Assembly: GCA_910585655.1 (NCBI GenBank)
Contig: CAJUFW010000049.1
Location: 1 to 19,431, forward strand
Reading direction: 5' to 3'
DNA: 19,431 nt
Source: an uncultured Lachnospiraceae bacterium
GTDB taxonomy: Bacteria; Bacillota_A; Clostridia; Lachnospirales; Lachnospiraceae
The notes under the pieces are model-generated. The model was not told where the DNA came from. It made no database searches and saw nothing but the letters and a program-made list of their open reading frames with translations. The position numbers and the translations under genes were made by a program. This document shows, in pieces, positions 6,628 to 15,591 of the stretch; the stretch's first letter is position 1; each line of letters begins with the position of its first letter.

Positions 6628-7565
6628 AACAGCTTTATATCAATCCAGTATATAAAAAGGAGCTAAAAACCAGTGTCCGAAGTATGAAAATCGCCCTCAC
6701 ACTTTTAGCGTATAACGGGCTGTTGGCATTAATTGGACTGATATCCTTTTACGCATTGTTTGAATCGGCGCGTTATAACGGGATGGATCATGGTTTGATT
6801 TTAATGATCTATGCCATTCTTGTAGTGATGGAATTCGGGCTGATTTTATTTGTAATCCCTGCTTATACATCCAGCGCGATATCCGGAGAACGGGAGCGGC
6901 AGACGTTGGAAATTCTGCTCACTACCAGTATGAAGCCTTCTCAAATCATTCGTGGAAAGCTGTTTTCCTCAATCAGTACTGTGCTGCTTTTGGTTTTTTC
7001 AAGCCTTCCGGTGCTTTCGCTGGTCTTTTCTATCGGCGGCGTATCCTTTGGGGATTTGATGAAGTATGTTCTGTTGGTTCTGGTGACAGCCGTATATGCC
7101 GGAAGCTTTGGGCTGCTTTTTTCTGTGATTTTTAAGAAAACTACGATTTCTACGGTATTTACTTATGGAATGCTGGTGGTGATAGGAATTGGGACGGTGG
7201 TGTTGCTGCTGATAGTTTATGTGCTGATGGATCAATATTATACGACGCAGAGCTTTCACGGAGGAAGTTATCGGGAGCCGGATCTGGGATATGGAGTCTG
7301 TTTGCTGCTCTTTAATCCGGGTGTTTCGATTGGAGCGCTGTTGTTTGGGCAATTCGGCAGTATGGGAGAATTTGGTAGAGCGATTACTTCTATCGGAACT
7401 GTTCCGAAATTTTTAACAGAGCATTGGTTTTTGATCAGTCTGGTTGTGCAGACGGTAACTGCCGTGCTGCTGCTTTCCCTGGCGGCTACTTTATTAAATC
7501 CGCTTAAAAGGAACGATGGAAAAAGAGCCAGAAAAGATAAAAAAAGAAAGAAGAAAAAGGAATGA
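6624..7565 (+). CDS. ABC-2-type permease
   Basis: This 313-aa membrane protein has six predicted TM helices at about 23-45, 58-80, 114-136, 146-168, 180-202 and 268-290, with an extended polar loop between the last two. The conserved cytoplasmic segment SGERERQTLEILLTTSM (87-103), between TM2 and TM3, is the coupling motif typical of ABC-2/GldF-like permeases. The C-terminus is an extremely basic tail (about 294-313, mostly K and R). The start ATG overlaps the ATPase stop (ATGA), indicating translational coupling and a matched pair. A likely functional arrangement is a homodimer with two ATPases. Whether it exports something or acts as a mechanical transducer, as in some GldFG-like systems, cannot be decided here. 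Confidence 0.93.
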   Translation: MKQLYINPVYKKELKTSVRSMKIALTLLAYNGLLALIGLISFYALFESARYNGMDHGLILMIYAILVVMEFGLILFVIPAYTSSAISGERERQTLEILLTTSMKPSQIIRGKLFSSISTVLLLVFSSLPVLSLVFSIGGVSFGDLMKYVLLVLVTAVYAGSFGLLFSVIFKKTTISTVFTYGMLVVIGIGTVVLLLIVYVLMDQYYTTQSFHGGSYREPDLGYGVCLLLFNPGVSIGALLFGQFGSMGEFGRAITSIGTVPKFLTEHWFLISLVVQTVTAVLLLSLAATLLNPLKRNDGKRARKDKKRKKKKE

Positions 7566-7585
7566 GTGAAGGAAGTGAGGGATAG

Positions 7586-9112
7586 ATGGAAGAGAGGATT
7601 TTTCAGGTGATTCGCCGGGTAAGACGACAGCTTTCTTTTCAGGTATTGCGTGAGGAGAGTCTCTTTTGGATGGGAGCTGCTTCCTTACTGGCAGCGTTGG
7701 TATTGGTTGCCGCTCTTTTTATCCCGATCTATTGGGCAGGAGCGATTGCAGCAGGTATTTTGGCAGTGGGATTGCTTTTTGGGATACTTTTTGGAGTGTT
7801 AAAGCGTCCGACTTTACAAGAAGCGGCAGAGCAGGCGGATCGAACCGGATTACAGGAGCATTTGGGAACGGCTTTGGAGCGTCAGGGGCAGGAGGATATG
7901 TTCAGTCGCCTGCAGCGGGAAGAGACCATAAGACTGTTAGAGGATTATCCTCTGCAGGAACGTTTAAAAAAACCACTCTCTCGTAGAAATCTGGCTATAC
8001 TAGGAGGAAGCATCGTCTTATCACTTTTGTGTCTGCTGATACCGACAAGAGCGAAACTGCGGGCAGAGGAACAGCATGCGTTGTTAGAAGCAAAAAAAGA
8101 AGAAATCGAAAAAATAGAAGAAAAGCTGGAGGAATTAGAAGAGCTTGCTCAGTTAGAGCTGTCGGAACTTACGGATCCGGAGTTAGGTGCTTTGCCACAG
8201 GCAGAGCGGGAGGAATGGGAGCAGATGCTTTCAGAAGGTCTGCAGGAATTAAAGCAGGCGGCAGACGAACAGGAGCTGCAAGAGATTGTAAAACGTCTTG
8301 AAAAAAAGGAAGAACAGCGGTTGGAAGCGCTGCAGCAGCAAATAGCCAGCGAGAATCCATCCCCGGAACACAACCCATCGGAAGGCTCTGGGGAAATGCC
8401 GGGAATAGAAAGTGGTTCTGGCTTGGAGAGCGGAGACGGCGGAAAGAAAACCGGAGAGAATGGAAAGGAGAATCTGGCAGGAGCGGGAGAACAAGCAGAG
8501 ATAGGAGTGGCAGGTAATCTGGCAGAAGGCAATATAGGAGCTGGTGACATCACAGGGATGACCCCTGGGACTGCAGGGACAGGGGCAAGCAATACGGCGA
8601 TAGCCAGTACCGGAAATACGAATACTGCCGACGGAGGCGGGAAAGGAAACGGAACAGGGAGCGGAAACGGCACCGGAGAGGGAAGCGGCGAAGGAAATGG
8701 AAGCGGAAACGGCACTGGCACCGGAGAAGGCGGCAATGGAAGTGGAAACGGAACGGGAAATGGAACAGGAGGAAGTCAAGGCAGCGGGAATGGTAACGGC
8801 GGAGGCTGGAATCAGGGCAGTAACGTAGGAATAGAACGAGAGCATTCCTCTACGCTGGAACAGGAAACGATAATATTGCCGGGAGAGGTAGCAGAAGGAG
8901 AACGCTTGACCGGAGTTGCCGGAAGTGATGGAACAAGCTATTTGTCTCCGGATCAGATAAAAGGAGAAGGCTATGCAGGAACACGCACGGAATACGAAAG
9001 TGTATTAGGGAGCTATTCAGAAAAGGCATATGGTCAAATAGAACGAAACGAAATTCCTTCGGATATGCAGGAAGTGGTAAAAAAATATTTTTCCGGATTA
9101 GGCGGTAAATAG
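7586..9112 (+). CDS. Membrane protein with coiled coil and Gly-rich linker, MoxR-operon type
   Basis: The 508-aa product has TM helices at about 28-47 and 50-71, a cytoplasmic-looking helical segment, a third TM at about 137-153, a long E/K/L-rich coiled coil (157-255), a Gly/Asn/Ser/Thr low-complexity linker (about 258-412), and a compact C-terminal domain (about 420-508) ending with a helix containing EIPSDMQEVVKKYFSGL. Membrane proteins with this layout (DUF4175-like start, coiled coil, disordered linker, short conserved C-terminal helix) often sit just before moxR in bacterial MoxR-DUF58-vWA operons; the function is unknown. The ATG follows GTGAGGGA and lies 20 bases after the permease stop. 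The Gly-rich part is a flexible tether, which suggests that the C-terminal helix docks on a partner such as MoxR. Three other frames are open across it only because of base composition. Confidence 0.85.
   Translation: MEERIFQVIRRVRRQLSFQVLREESLFWMGAASLLAALVLVAALFIPIYWAGAIAAGILAVGLLFGILFGVLKRPTLQEAAEQADRTGLQEHLGTALERQGQEDMFSRLQREETIRLLEDYPLQERLKKPLSRRNLAILGGSIVLSLLCLLIPTRAKLRAEEQHALLEAKKEEIEKIEEKLEELEELAQLELSELTDPELGALPQAEREEWEQMLSEGLQELKQAADEQELQEIVKRLEKKEEQRLEALQQQIASENPSPEHNPSEGSGEMPGIESGSGLESGDGGKKTGENGKENLAGAGEQAEIGVAGNLAEGNIGAGDITGMTPGTAGTGASNTAIASTGNTNTADGGGKGNGTGSGNGTGEGSGEGNGSGNGTGTGEGGNGSGNGTGNGTGGSQGSGNGNGGGWNQGSNVGIEREHSSTLEQETIILPGEVAEGERLTGVAGSDGTSYLSPDQIKGEGYAGTRTEYESVLGSYSEKAYGQIERNEIPSDMQEVVKKYFSGLGGK
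8633..8815 (+). repeat. Imperfect GGAANNGGA-type repeats encoding the Gly-rich linker
   Basis: This stretch consists of imperfect 6-base units of GGA/GGC and AAC/AGC/ACA codons, coding for alternating Gly with Asn, Ser, Thr or Glu. Such tracts change length by slippage, so linker length probably varies between strains. The repeats also keep several antisense frames open, which are not genes. Confidence 0.8.
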
Positions 9113-9129
9113 GATAGAAGGAGAAAGCT

Positions 9130-10095
9130 ATGACAGAGGAAAGAATTGCGGAAATCAAGGAGAAAATTCATCTTGCCGAAGAGGAAATCGGCAAAGGTAT
9201 TATCGGACAAAGAGAGATTATCAGGCAGGTGCTGTTGGCAATGTTAGCGGGCGGGAACGTGCTGTTAGAAGGAGTTCCTGGATTGGGAAAAACGCAGTTA
9301 GTCAAAACGATATCGCAGGTGATGGGATTGCAGTTTGGAAGAATTCAGTTTACCCCGGATTTGATGCCTGCGGATGTCACAGGAACCAATCTGATTTTGC
9401 AGGAAAACGGGCAGAATACGTTTCGCTTTGAAAAGGGACCTGTATTTGCCAATCTGGTGCTGGCGGATGAAATCAACCGCGCTACTCCGAAAACGCAGTC
9501 GGCTCTGTTAGAAGCGATGCAGGAGGGAACTGTAACGGTCAGCAAAGAAACCTACTCCCTTCCGCAGCCATTTTTGGTATTGGCGACACAAAATCCGATT
9601 GAAAACGAGGGAACTTATCCGCTGCCGGAGGCGCAGTTAGACCGTTTTTTATTTAAACTTTTGGTTCGCTTTCCGGCGGAGGCAGAGTTAAAGCAGATTA
9701 TGGCAGTTACGGTAGGCGGAAAAGCGCCGAACCTGCAACGCTGTATGGACGGAGCCGAACTGCTAGAAGCGAGAGAGATCATCCGGGAACTGCCAATGTC
9801 AGAAAGCGTAGAAGATTACGTGCTGCATTTGGTTGTCAGTACACATCCGGAATTAGAGGGCGCGCCTGAAATAGTCAGACAGTATCTTACCTGCGGAGCC
9901 AGTCCTCGTGCTGCACAGGCGATGATTTTGACGGCAAAGGGAAGAGCGTTCTTGTCAGGTAGAATGAATGTAGCTTATGAAGACGTCAATGCAGTGGCGT
10001 ATCCGGCGTTGCGTCACCGTTTGCTGTTAAATTATGAGGCGATATCGGAAGGTTTGCAGGCAGATGATATTATCCGCCAGCTTTTGATACAATAA
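9130..10095 (+). CDS. MoxR-family AAA+ ATPase
   Basis: This 321-aa protein has the size and motifs of the MoxR family. Walker A is GVPGLGKT (48-55), Walker B is LVLADEIN (109-116), sensor 1 is ATQNP (152-156), and the arginine-containing DRF motif is at 171-173. The intervening FTPDLMPADVTG stretch (75-85) and GPVFANLVLADE are highly characteristic. MoxR proteins form hexamers that act as chaperone-like remodelling machines and usually pair with vWA-domain proteins, both present downstream. The ATG has AAGGAG (9118-9123) at 6 bases and lies 17 bases after the previous stop. Its clients are most likely the DUF58 and vWA proteins of this operon (inference). Confidence 0.97.
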   Translation: MTEERIAEIKEKIHLAEEEIGKGIIGQREIIRQVLLAMLAGGNVLLEGVPGLGKTQLVKTISQVMGLQFGRIQFTPDLMPADVTGTNLILQENGQNTFRFEKGPVFANLVLADEINRATPKTQSALLEAMQEGTVTVSKETYSLPQPFLVLATQNPIENEGTYPLPEAQLDRFLFKLLVRFPAEAELKQIMAVTVGGKAPNLQRCMDGAELLEAREIIRELPMSESVEDYVLHLVVSTHPELEGAPEIVRQYLTCGASPRAAQAMILTAKGRAFLSGRMNVAYEDVNAVAYPALRHRLLLNYEAISEGLQADDIIRQLLIQ

Positions 10096-10114
10096 GAGAG
10101 CAGAAGGAGCCAGG

Positions 10115-11038
10115 ATGGAGCAACTATTTGGATCGGAGTTTTTAAAGGAACTTCCGGTATTGAAATTTGCCGGGCGTGCGGCAGAAGGAGCGGCACAGGC
10201 AGGTATGAGGAAGTCCCGTGCGAAAGGCAGCAGCGTGGAGTTTTCAGATTTTAGGGAATATCTTCCAGGAGATGATGTTCGACGCTTAGACTGGAACGCC
10301 TATGCCCGTCTGGGAAAGCTTTATATGAAATTATATATGGAGGAGCGAGAAGGGATTTTTTCTCTCTATGTGGATTTGTCTCCTTCTATGAGTTATGGGA
10401 TGGAGCCTAAGGCAAGACAGGCGCTGCGGATGGCAGCGGTGTTGTCCTATATGGCGTTGCAAAATCAGGATCGAGTGAAGATCTGTTTGGCAGGAATTGC
10501 AGATCAGACAGCTCTACCTCTGCGGCAAAGTTTTCATGGAAGCGCTGCCTTTTCCAAAGTATTGGCATATTTACAGGCAGCGGAAGAGTATCGGCAGGAA
10601 GCGATAGAGAAAAAGCAGGATGAAAAGAAAAAAGGCGATATAAAAGTGTGGGAAGTATTGCATCGACTTCCGCCGGATCTGGGCGGTAATACGATTTTGC
10701 TTTCTGATTTTATGCCGGAGGATATCACAGAGGAAGTAAAATATCTGCGTTTGTTCCGAAAACAGATGGTATTGTTGTTTCAGGTATTGGCGGAGGAGGA
10801 ACTTCATCCTGACTTTGTAGGGACAAATCAGCTTTTGGATATGGAAAATAATGGGAAAATGAGGATTACTCTGACAGCCGGTTTGGCACGTGCCTATCAA
10901 AAGGAACTAACTGGCTTGCGTCAAAAACTGCAACGGCTGGCGGAACGTTATCAGTGTCATTATCAACAGGTGTCTACAAAGGAACCGACTACGGCCTTTT
11001 TAAGGCTGGGAATGAACCGATACTGGCAGCATCGTTAA
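10115..11038 (+). CDS. DUF58 family vWA-like protein
   Basis: The 307-aa protein carries the DUF58 hallmark: a conserved block at about 43-72 beginning FSDFREYLPGDD with VRRLDWNAYARLGKLY, followed by the vWA-like strand YVDLSPS with a metal-site D87-x-S89-x-S91. DUF58 proteins are encoded next to moxR in very many bacteria and are thought to work with the AAA+ protein; the exact activity is unknown. It has no TM helix, so it is probably cytoplasmic. AGAAGGAG (10102-10109) precedes the ATG, 19 bases after the moxR stop. Confidence 0.95.
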   Translation: MEQLFGSEFLKELPVLKFAGRAAEGAAQAGMRKSRAKGSSVEFSDFREYLPGDDVRRLDWNAYARLGKLYMKLYMEEREGIFSLYVDLSPSMSYGMEPKARQALRMAAVLSYMALQNQDRVKICLAGIADQTALPLRQSFHGSAAFSKVLAYLQAAEEYRQEAIEKKQDEKKKGDIKVWEVLHRLPPDLGGNTILLSDFMPEDITEEVKYLRLFRKQMVLLFQVLAEEELHPDFVGTNQLLDMENNGKMRITLTAGLARAYQKELTGLRQKLQRLAERYQCHYQQVSTKEPTTAFLRLGMNRYWQHR

Positions 11039-11070
11039 ATCAGGAGAACAGAGAGAAGGAAAGGAAGAGT

Positions 11071-14000
11071 ATGAAGCTGCAGATTTTATGGCCGCTGGCA
11101 TTTTTAGCAGTATTGCCGGTGATTGTATTATTATATATGATGAAGCAAAAGGCGAAGGAACAAAAGGTATCCTCGCTTTATTTGTGGCGGGAGGCTTACC
11201 AGAACCTGCGCTCTGATACCCCCTGGGAAAAGCTGCGGCATAATCTTTTGATGTATCTGCAGCTGTTGGCGATGGCGCTTTTAATTTTGGCAATGACAGC
11301 TCCTTATCTGACAGGACGCCAGGAAAAACATTCCTATCCGATTATTGTGATAGATCGAAGCGCAAGTATGAGCATGGAATACGAAGAAGGACGGACGCGG
11401 CTAGAGGTAGCGAAAGAGGAGGCAATCCGCTATATACGCAGTCTGGATATGGATGCTCGTATTACTGTGGTAGCGGCGGATGACGCGGGGACAATCTGCC
11501 TTTCGGCAAGTCAGTCCATTGCCGCTGCAGAACAGGCAGTATGGGCAATAGAGCCTACGCAGCTTGCAGGAGGAGTAGCGGCAGGTCAGGAGGTTTATAC
11601 ATCGCTTGCCGCGCTTTATGAGGACTATTTTATAAGAGCCTATACGGATACTCCGGTAGACTTTGGAGATTTGAAGGGAGAATGGGTGGACGTAGCCACC
11701 GAGGTTCCAAATGCTTCGGTCGATCTGGTCAGTCATACGGGAGAGGAGCCCTTGATGGTGATGGTAAAAGTCAGTAACCATAGCAGCGGACAGGGGTATC
11801 ACGGCGACCTTTCTCTTTATTTGGAAGAGGAGTTGCTAGAGGTTCATACGATTGATATAGAGGCTCGTTCCAGCGAACTGTTCTATTTTGAGATTTCATC
11901 CATTCCGGCGGCTTACCAGGAGCGATGGCAGGAAGGACTGCTTCTGACTGTGCGTTTGAGTGGAAAGGATGCGCTGGAGGCTGATAACGAGGCATATGAT
12001 GTGCTGCAAAAAAGCAAAGAGGGGAAGGCGCTGCTTGTAACGGAGCAGAATGTTTTTTTGGAGCAGGCGCTTCGCGCCAATGAACGGCTGACGGTCTATA
12101 AAACGAATACAACAGAGGCGCTCTCTGGATATGATTTATATTTATACGACGGGATTTTTCCGGAAACACTGCCAGAGGATGGAGCAATATGGCTATTAAA
12201 TGTTCCGGCAGGACAGTATGATTGGCTGCAGGCAGAAGAAGCAGAGAAAGAGGAAACAGAGAAACAACAGGGAGGCTATCTGACGTTTCAGGACAGTATA
12301 GCGGTGTCTTATTTGACAGGTTTTCAGATTGGTTATACAGACTGGCAGAGCTATCGTCTGCCAGAATGGGGAGAATGTTTTTTAGCAGACGGAAGCGGAT
12401 TGTGCGTGGGATTTTTTGGAAAATCCCAGCAGCCAGTGGCAGTATTAGGGCTGGATCTGCACCAAGGAGACTTTCCGTTACAAAGTCAGTTCCCGATTTT
12501 TATTAGTCAGTTGCTGGAGGAATTACTAGGACTTCAGGAAAAACGGGAGATACCGACTGGTTTTCCGGTTTCAGAGTCAGGAGTGTTGCCATCTGCCCGG
12601 GCTGCCGGGGGAACATCCGATACCGGAGAGGAGAATTCGACAGGAACTGTAGATCCGGAACATGCGGCTCTGGTAGCGGGAAACAGAGCCAGACAGGAAA
12701 GCGGATATCCGCTGCGGAACTTTTGCCTGCTTTTGGTATTAGGGCTTTTGGCGTTGATTAGCTGGATATTTTTATGGAGGCAGATTCAGGAGGCAAGAGC
12801 ATTTCAAAGAAAATCTCATAAATGGGATGTGAGGCAGATTACGATTCCGGTACTGCGCTTGCTTTCGGTACTCTTGATTTTCCTGGCGATGGCTGATTTG
12901 ACCGTCAGTGGGAAAGGACGGGGAGTAACTACGGTTTATCTGCTGGATGTTTCGGATAGCTGTGAGGGAGATCAGGAAAAGGGAGAGGCTTTTATCCGGG
13001 AGGCAATGCAGGAGGCAGCTGCCCAAAGTAACCGTCGGGGAATTTCCGGGATAGGGAAGAAGCAGGAAAAGAGCGCGGTGGTTGCGTTTGGTGGAGATGC
13101 CAGAGTAGAGCAATTTGTCAGTGAAGAAATTTTATTTCAGCAGAGCGGGACGAGTCCCATCCAAACGGCGACGAATCTGGAGCGAGCTGTTCAGACCGGA
13201 TTAGCTTTGATACCGGAGGAGGACGCAGGGCGGCTCGTGCTACTGACGGACGGTGGGGAGACAGAGGGCGATATTACGAATCTGATACGTGGTGTGACAG
13301 AGCGGCAGGTTTCTGTTAAGGTAGTGGCGCTTTCTGGTAAGGATGCACCGGAAAACTATATCAGCCAGTTGGAAGTACCGCCGGATGTACAAATAGGAGA
13401 CTCTTTTTTGATTACCGTACAGGTAGAAAGTAACTGCCGGGCAAATGCTTTTATTACTTTATATGAAGGAAATGTGGATGGTGGTGAGACACAAAAGGCG
13501 ATACGTGAAGTAGAGCTGTTTCCGGGGACGAATCAGTTTGTTTTTACGGATACCCGGACAGAAGAAGGACTGGTTACGTATCGGGCAGTGTTAGAAAGTG
13601 AAAACGACAGTCGGACGGTCAATAACCAATATTCTGCTTTTACCCGTGCAGAAACCCCTTCGCGGTTTTTGCTGTTGGAAAAGGAGAGCGGAGAATCGGC
13701 TGCCTTGCAGCAGGTATTTCAGGCAGCGGGCATTTGGGCGGAGGTTCGTCTGGCGAAAGATGCGCCGAAAAATCTGATGGATCTGAACGCTTACCGGGCA
13801 GTGATTTTACTGGATGTCCCAGTATCAGATTTGCAGGAAGAATTTTTATCAAACCTGGAAAGTTATGTCAGGGATTATGGAGGCGGTCTGGTGACGATCG
13901 GCGGCAGCAAAAGCTATGCGTTGGGCGGCTATCGGGATACTGTATTGGAAGATTTGCTTCCGGTGGAAATGGATTTAAAAAATGATATCGAGGTTCCTTC

Positions 14001-15564
14001 TCTGTCAATGGTGTACGTGATTGATAAGTCCGGCAGTATGGGCAGCGGAATCAGCACCGGAGATACGTACGATAAACTCGCGGTAGCGAAATCGGCAGCA
14101 GCAGAGGCAGCGAAAAACTTGCGGGAGATTGACCGGGTAGGGGTATTGGCGTTTGATGACCGATACGAATGGATGCTGCATATGGCGCAGGCGGATGATC
14201 AGGAAAACATCAGAGAGGCGATTGGTCAGATTAAGTCCGGTGGAGGAACTAGTATTTATCCGGCTTTGGCAGCGGCAGTCCAGGAGCTGGAAAAAGAGGA
14301 TACCAAGTTAAAACATGTGATTTTACTGACGGACGGGCAGGACAGCTATGGCTATTACAGCGCACTGACCAAGCGGATGGAGGAGAAAAATATTACACTT
14401 TCGACGGTTGCGGTAGGAGATGATGCCGATACAAAGCTGTTAAACCGTCTGGCGTCAGAGGGACAGGGGCGCTATTACCAAGCGGAAAATCTGTCGGAGC
14501 TTCCGGAAATTTTTGCCAAAGAGGTGCTGCTTTCTATGGGAGAATATCTGGTCAACCGGGAGTTTGTACCGTCTGTATCCTATCGTGGAGAGCTGCTTTC
14601 CGGTGTGTGGGAAAACGGGATGTATCCGTTGCTTGGTTATACGGCGGCGACAGCGAAGCCTACGGCTACCGTTTATCTTCAATCGGATTCCGGAGAGCCG
14701 ATTTTAAGCAGTATACAGGCAGGTCTGGGGCGGACGGTAGCATGGCAGAGCGACGCCGTAGGCGGTTGGAATGTTTATTATGAAGGAACAAAGGAATATG
14801 CGGCTTTATGGCGGAATATAACTGATTGGGTTCAGACAGATCTGGGAGATGAAAACGGAACACTTTCTGTAGAGAGGAACGGAACGGGTAGCCGGGTCGT
14901 ATATCAAACAGAAGAATTCAGCGCAGAGACCGAAGTTTCGATTCTCTGTACGGATCGGGAAGGAAACCAGACTTCTTTGGAGCTAGAGGCAACGGCGCCT
15001 GGGGTATATGAGACTACTGTAGAATTAGAAGAGAATCAAGCATACAGCCTTTTTTTAACCAAACGGGAAGGCGGAGAAGTAGTTTCCGGTCAGATGAGCG
15101 GAATCGCGATGCAGTACAGCCAGGAGTACCGGTTTGCAGACCGTGCCGGTTTGGATCGGTTTTTGGAGGCAACGGCTGGACAGGAGATTCAGAAGCCGTC
15201 GGAGATCTATGAGAATGCTTCTAAGGAGATAGCTGCCGCAGGAAGAAAGCAGCAGAGTCTAAGCCTATTATTCTTATGCTTTGCCGCAGTCGCATTTTTT
15301 GCAGATATTGTATTGAGGCGGTTCGACATCCATCCGTTCTGCGCTATAACCAGAGCGTTAAAGAAAAATTCCAATCAAAAGAAAAAACATTCGGTTTCAA
15401 AGAAGCCTGAAAGCTCTCATAAATTTGGGGAGGCAAAGGCGACTAAAAAGGCAGAAAAGGCTTTGGTATCTCCTAAGAGCCAGCCAGGAAAGCAGGAAAA
15501 GGAGGAGATATTGTTAGATACCTCAGCCCTGTTAAAAAGAAAAGACGAAAGAAAACGACGATAG
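11071..15564 (+). CDS. BatA-like/vWA/GATase-like/vWA fusion membrane protein
   Basis: I start this 1497-aa protein at ATG 11071, preceded by AAGGAAAGGAAG, because the product then begins with the BatA-type N-terminus; the frame upstream to 10954 only overlaps the DUF58 gene. TM helices lie at about 4-24 and 58-80. vWA domain 1 has metal site D95-x-S97-x-S99. After a CARDB-like beta region and a Ser/Gly/Glu linker (about 510-545) there are two more TM helices (550-570, 590-612), then vWA domain 2 with D626-x-S628-x-S630, a GATase-like domain (about 875-965, ending DYGGGLVTIGG), and vWA domain 3 with D985-K-S987-G-S989. A last TM at 1397-1418 leads to a very basic tail. Elsewhere the N-terminal ~570 residues and the rest are usually two separate proteins, so this looks like a gene fusion. 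It probably forms the membrane platform served by MoxR and DUF58. Confidence 0.9.
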   Translation: MKLQILWPLAFLAVLPVIVLLYMMKQKAKEQKVSSLYLWREAYQNLRSDTPWEKLRHNLLMYLQLLAMALLILAMTAPYLTGRQEKHSYPIIVIDRSASMSMEYEEGRTRLEVAKEEAIRYIRSLDMDARITVVAADDAGTICLSASQSIAAAEQAVWAIEPTQLAGGVAAGQEVYTSLAALYEDYFIRAYTDTPVDFGDLKGEWVDVATEVPNASVDLVSHTGEEPLMVMVKVSNHSSGQGYHGDLSLYLEEELLEVHTIDIEARSSELFYFEISSIPAAYQERWQEGLLLTVRLSGKDALEADNEAYDVLQKSKEGKALLVTEQNVFLEQALRANERLTVYKTNTTEALSGYDLYLYDGIFPETLPEDGAIWLLNVPAGQYDWLQAEEAEKEETEKQQGGYLTFQDSIAVSYLTGFQIGYTDWQSYRLPEWGECFLADGSGLCVGFFGKSQQPVAVLGLDLHQGDFPLQSQFPIFISQLLEELLGLQEKREIPTGFPVSESGVLPSARAAGGTSDTGEENSTGTVDPEHAALVAGNRARQESGYPLRNFCLLLVLGLLALISWIFLWRQIQEARAFQRKSHKWDVRQITIPVLRLLSVLLIFLAMADLTVSGKGRGVTTVYLLDVSDSCEGDQEKGEAFIREAMQEAAAQSNRRGISGIGKKQEKSAVVAFGGDARVEQFVSEEILFQQSGTSPIQTATNLERAVQTGLALIPEEDAGRLVLLTDGGETEGDITNLIRGVTERQVSVKVVALSGKDAPENYISQLEVPPDVQIGDSFLITVQVESNCRANAFITLYEGNVDGGETQKAIREVELFPGTNQFVFTDTRTEEGLVTYRAVLESENDSRTVNNQYSAFTRAETPSRFLLLEKESGESAALQQVFQAAGIWAEVRLAKDAPKNLMDLNAYRAVILLDVPVSDLQEEFLSNLESYVRDYGGGLVTIGGSKSYALGGYRDTVLEDLLPVEMDLKNDIEVPSLSMVYVIDKSGSMGSGISTGDTYDKLAVAKSAAAEAAKNLREIDRVGVLAFDDRYEWMLHMAQADDQENIREAIGQIKSGGGTSIYPALAAAVQELEKEDTKLKHVILLTDGQDSYGYYSALTKRMEEKNITLSTVAVGDDADTKLLNRLASEGQGRYYQAENLSELPEIFAKEVLLSMGEYLVNREFVPSVSYRGELLSGVWENGMYPLLGYTAATAKPTATVYLQSDSGEPILSSIQAGLGRTVAWQSDAVGGWNVYYEGTKEYAALWRNITDWVQTDLGDENGTLSVERNGTGSRVVYQTEEFSAETEVSILCTDREGNQTSLELEATAPGVYETTVELEENQAYSLFLTKREGGEVVSGQMSGIAMQYSQEYRFADRAGLDRFLEATAGQEIQKPSEIYENASKEIAAAGRKQQSLSLLFLCFAAVAFFADIVLRRFDIHPFCAITRALKKNSNQKKKHSVSKKPESSHKFGEAKATKKAEKALVSPKSQPGKQEKEEILLDTSALLKRKDERKRR

Positions 15565-15591
15565 CCTGACTTATATAGTCGTACAGGACAC

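Noticed and set aside
8149..8845. Two long antisense frames (195 and 198 aa) opposite the Gly-rich linker
   Set aside because: They are rich in P/S/F or S/A as expected from the reverse complement of Gly/Asn/Ser repeats, have no ribosome sites, and lie opposite a well-supported gene.
10954..11070. N-terminal extension of the giant vWA protein from 10954
   Set aside because: It overlaps the DUF58 gene in another frame, has no ribosome site, and would put 39 extra residues before the BatA-type membrane helix. ATG 11071 has a good AAGGAAAGGAAG site.
15565..15591. Bidirectional terminator between the convergent genes
   Set aside because: Only a 4-bp CCTG/CAGG stem can form in the 27 bases and there is no T-run on either strand.
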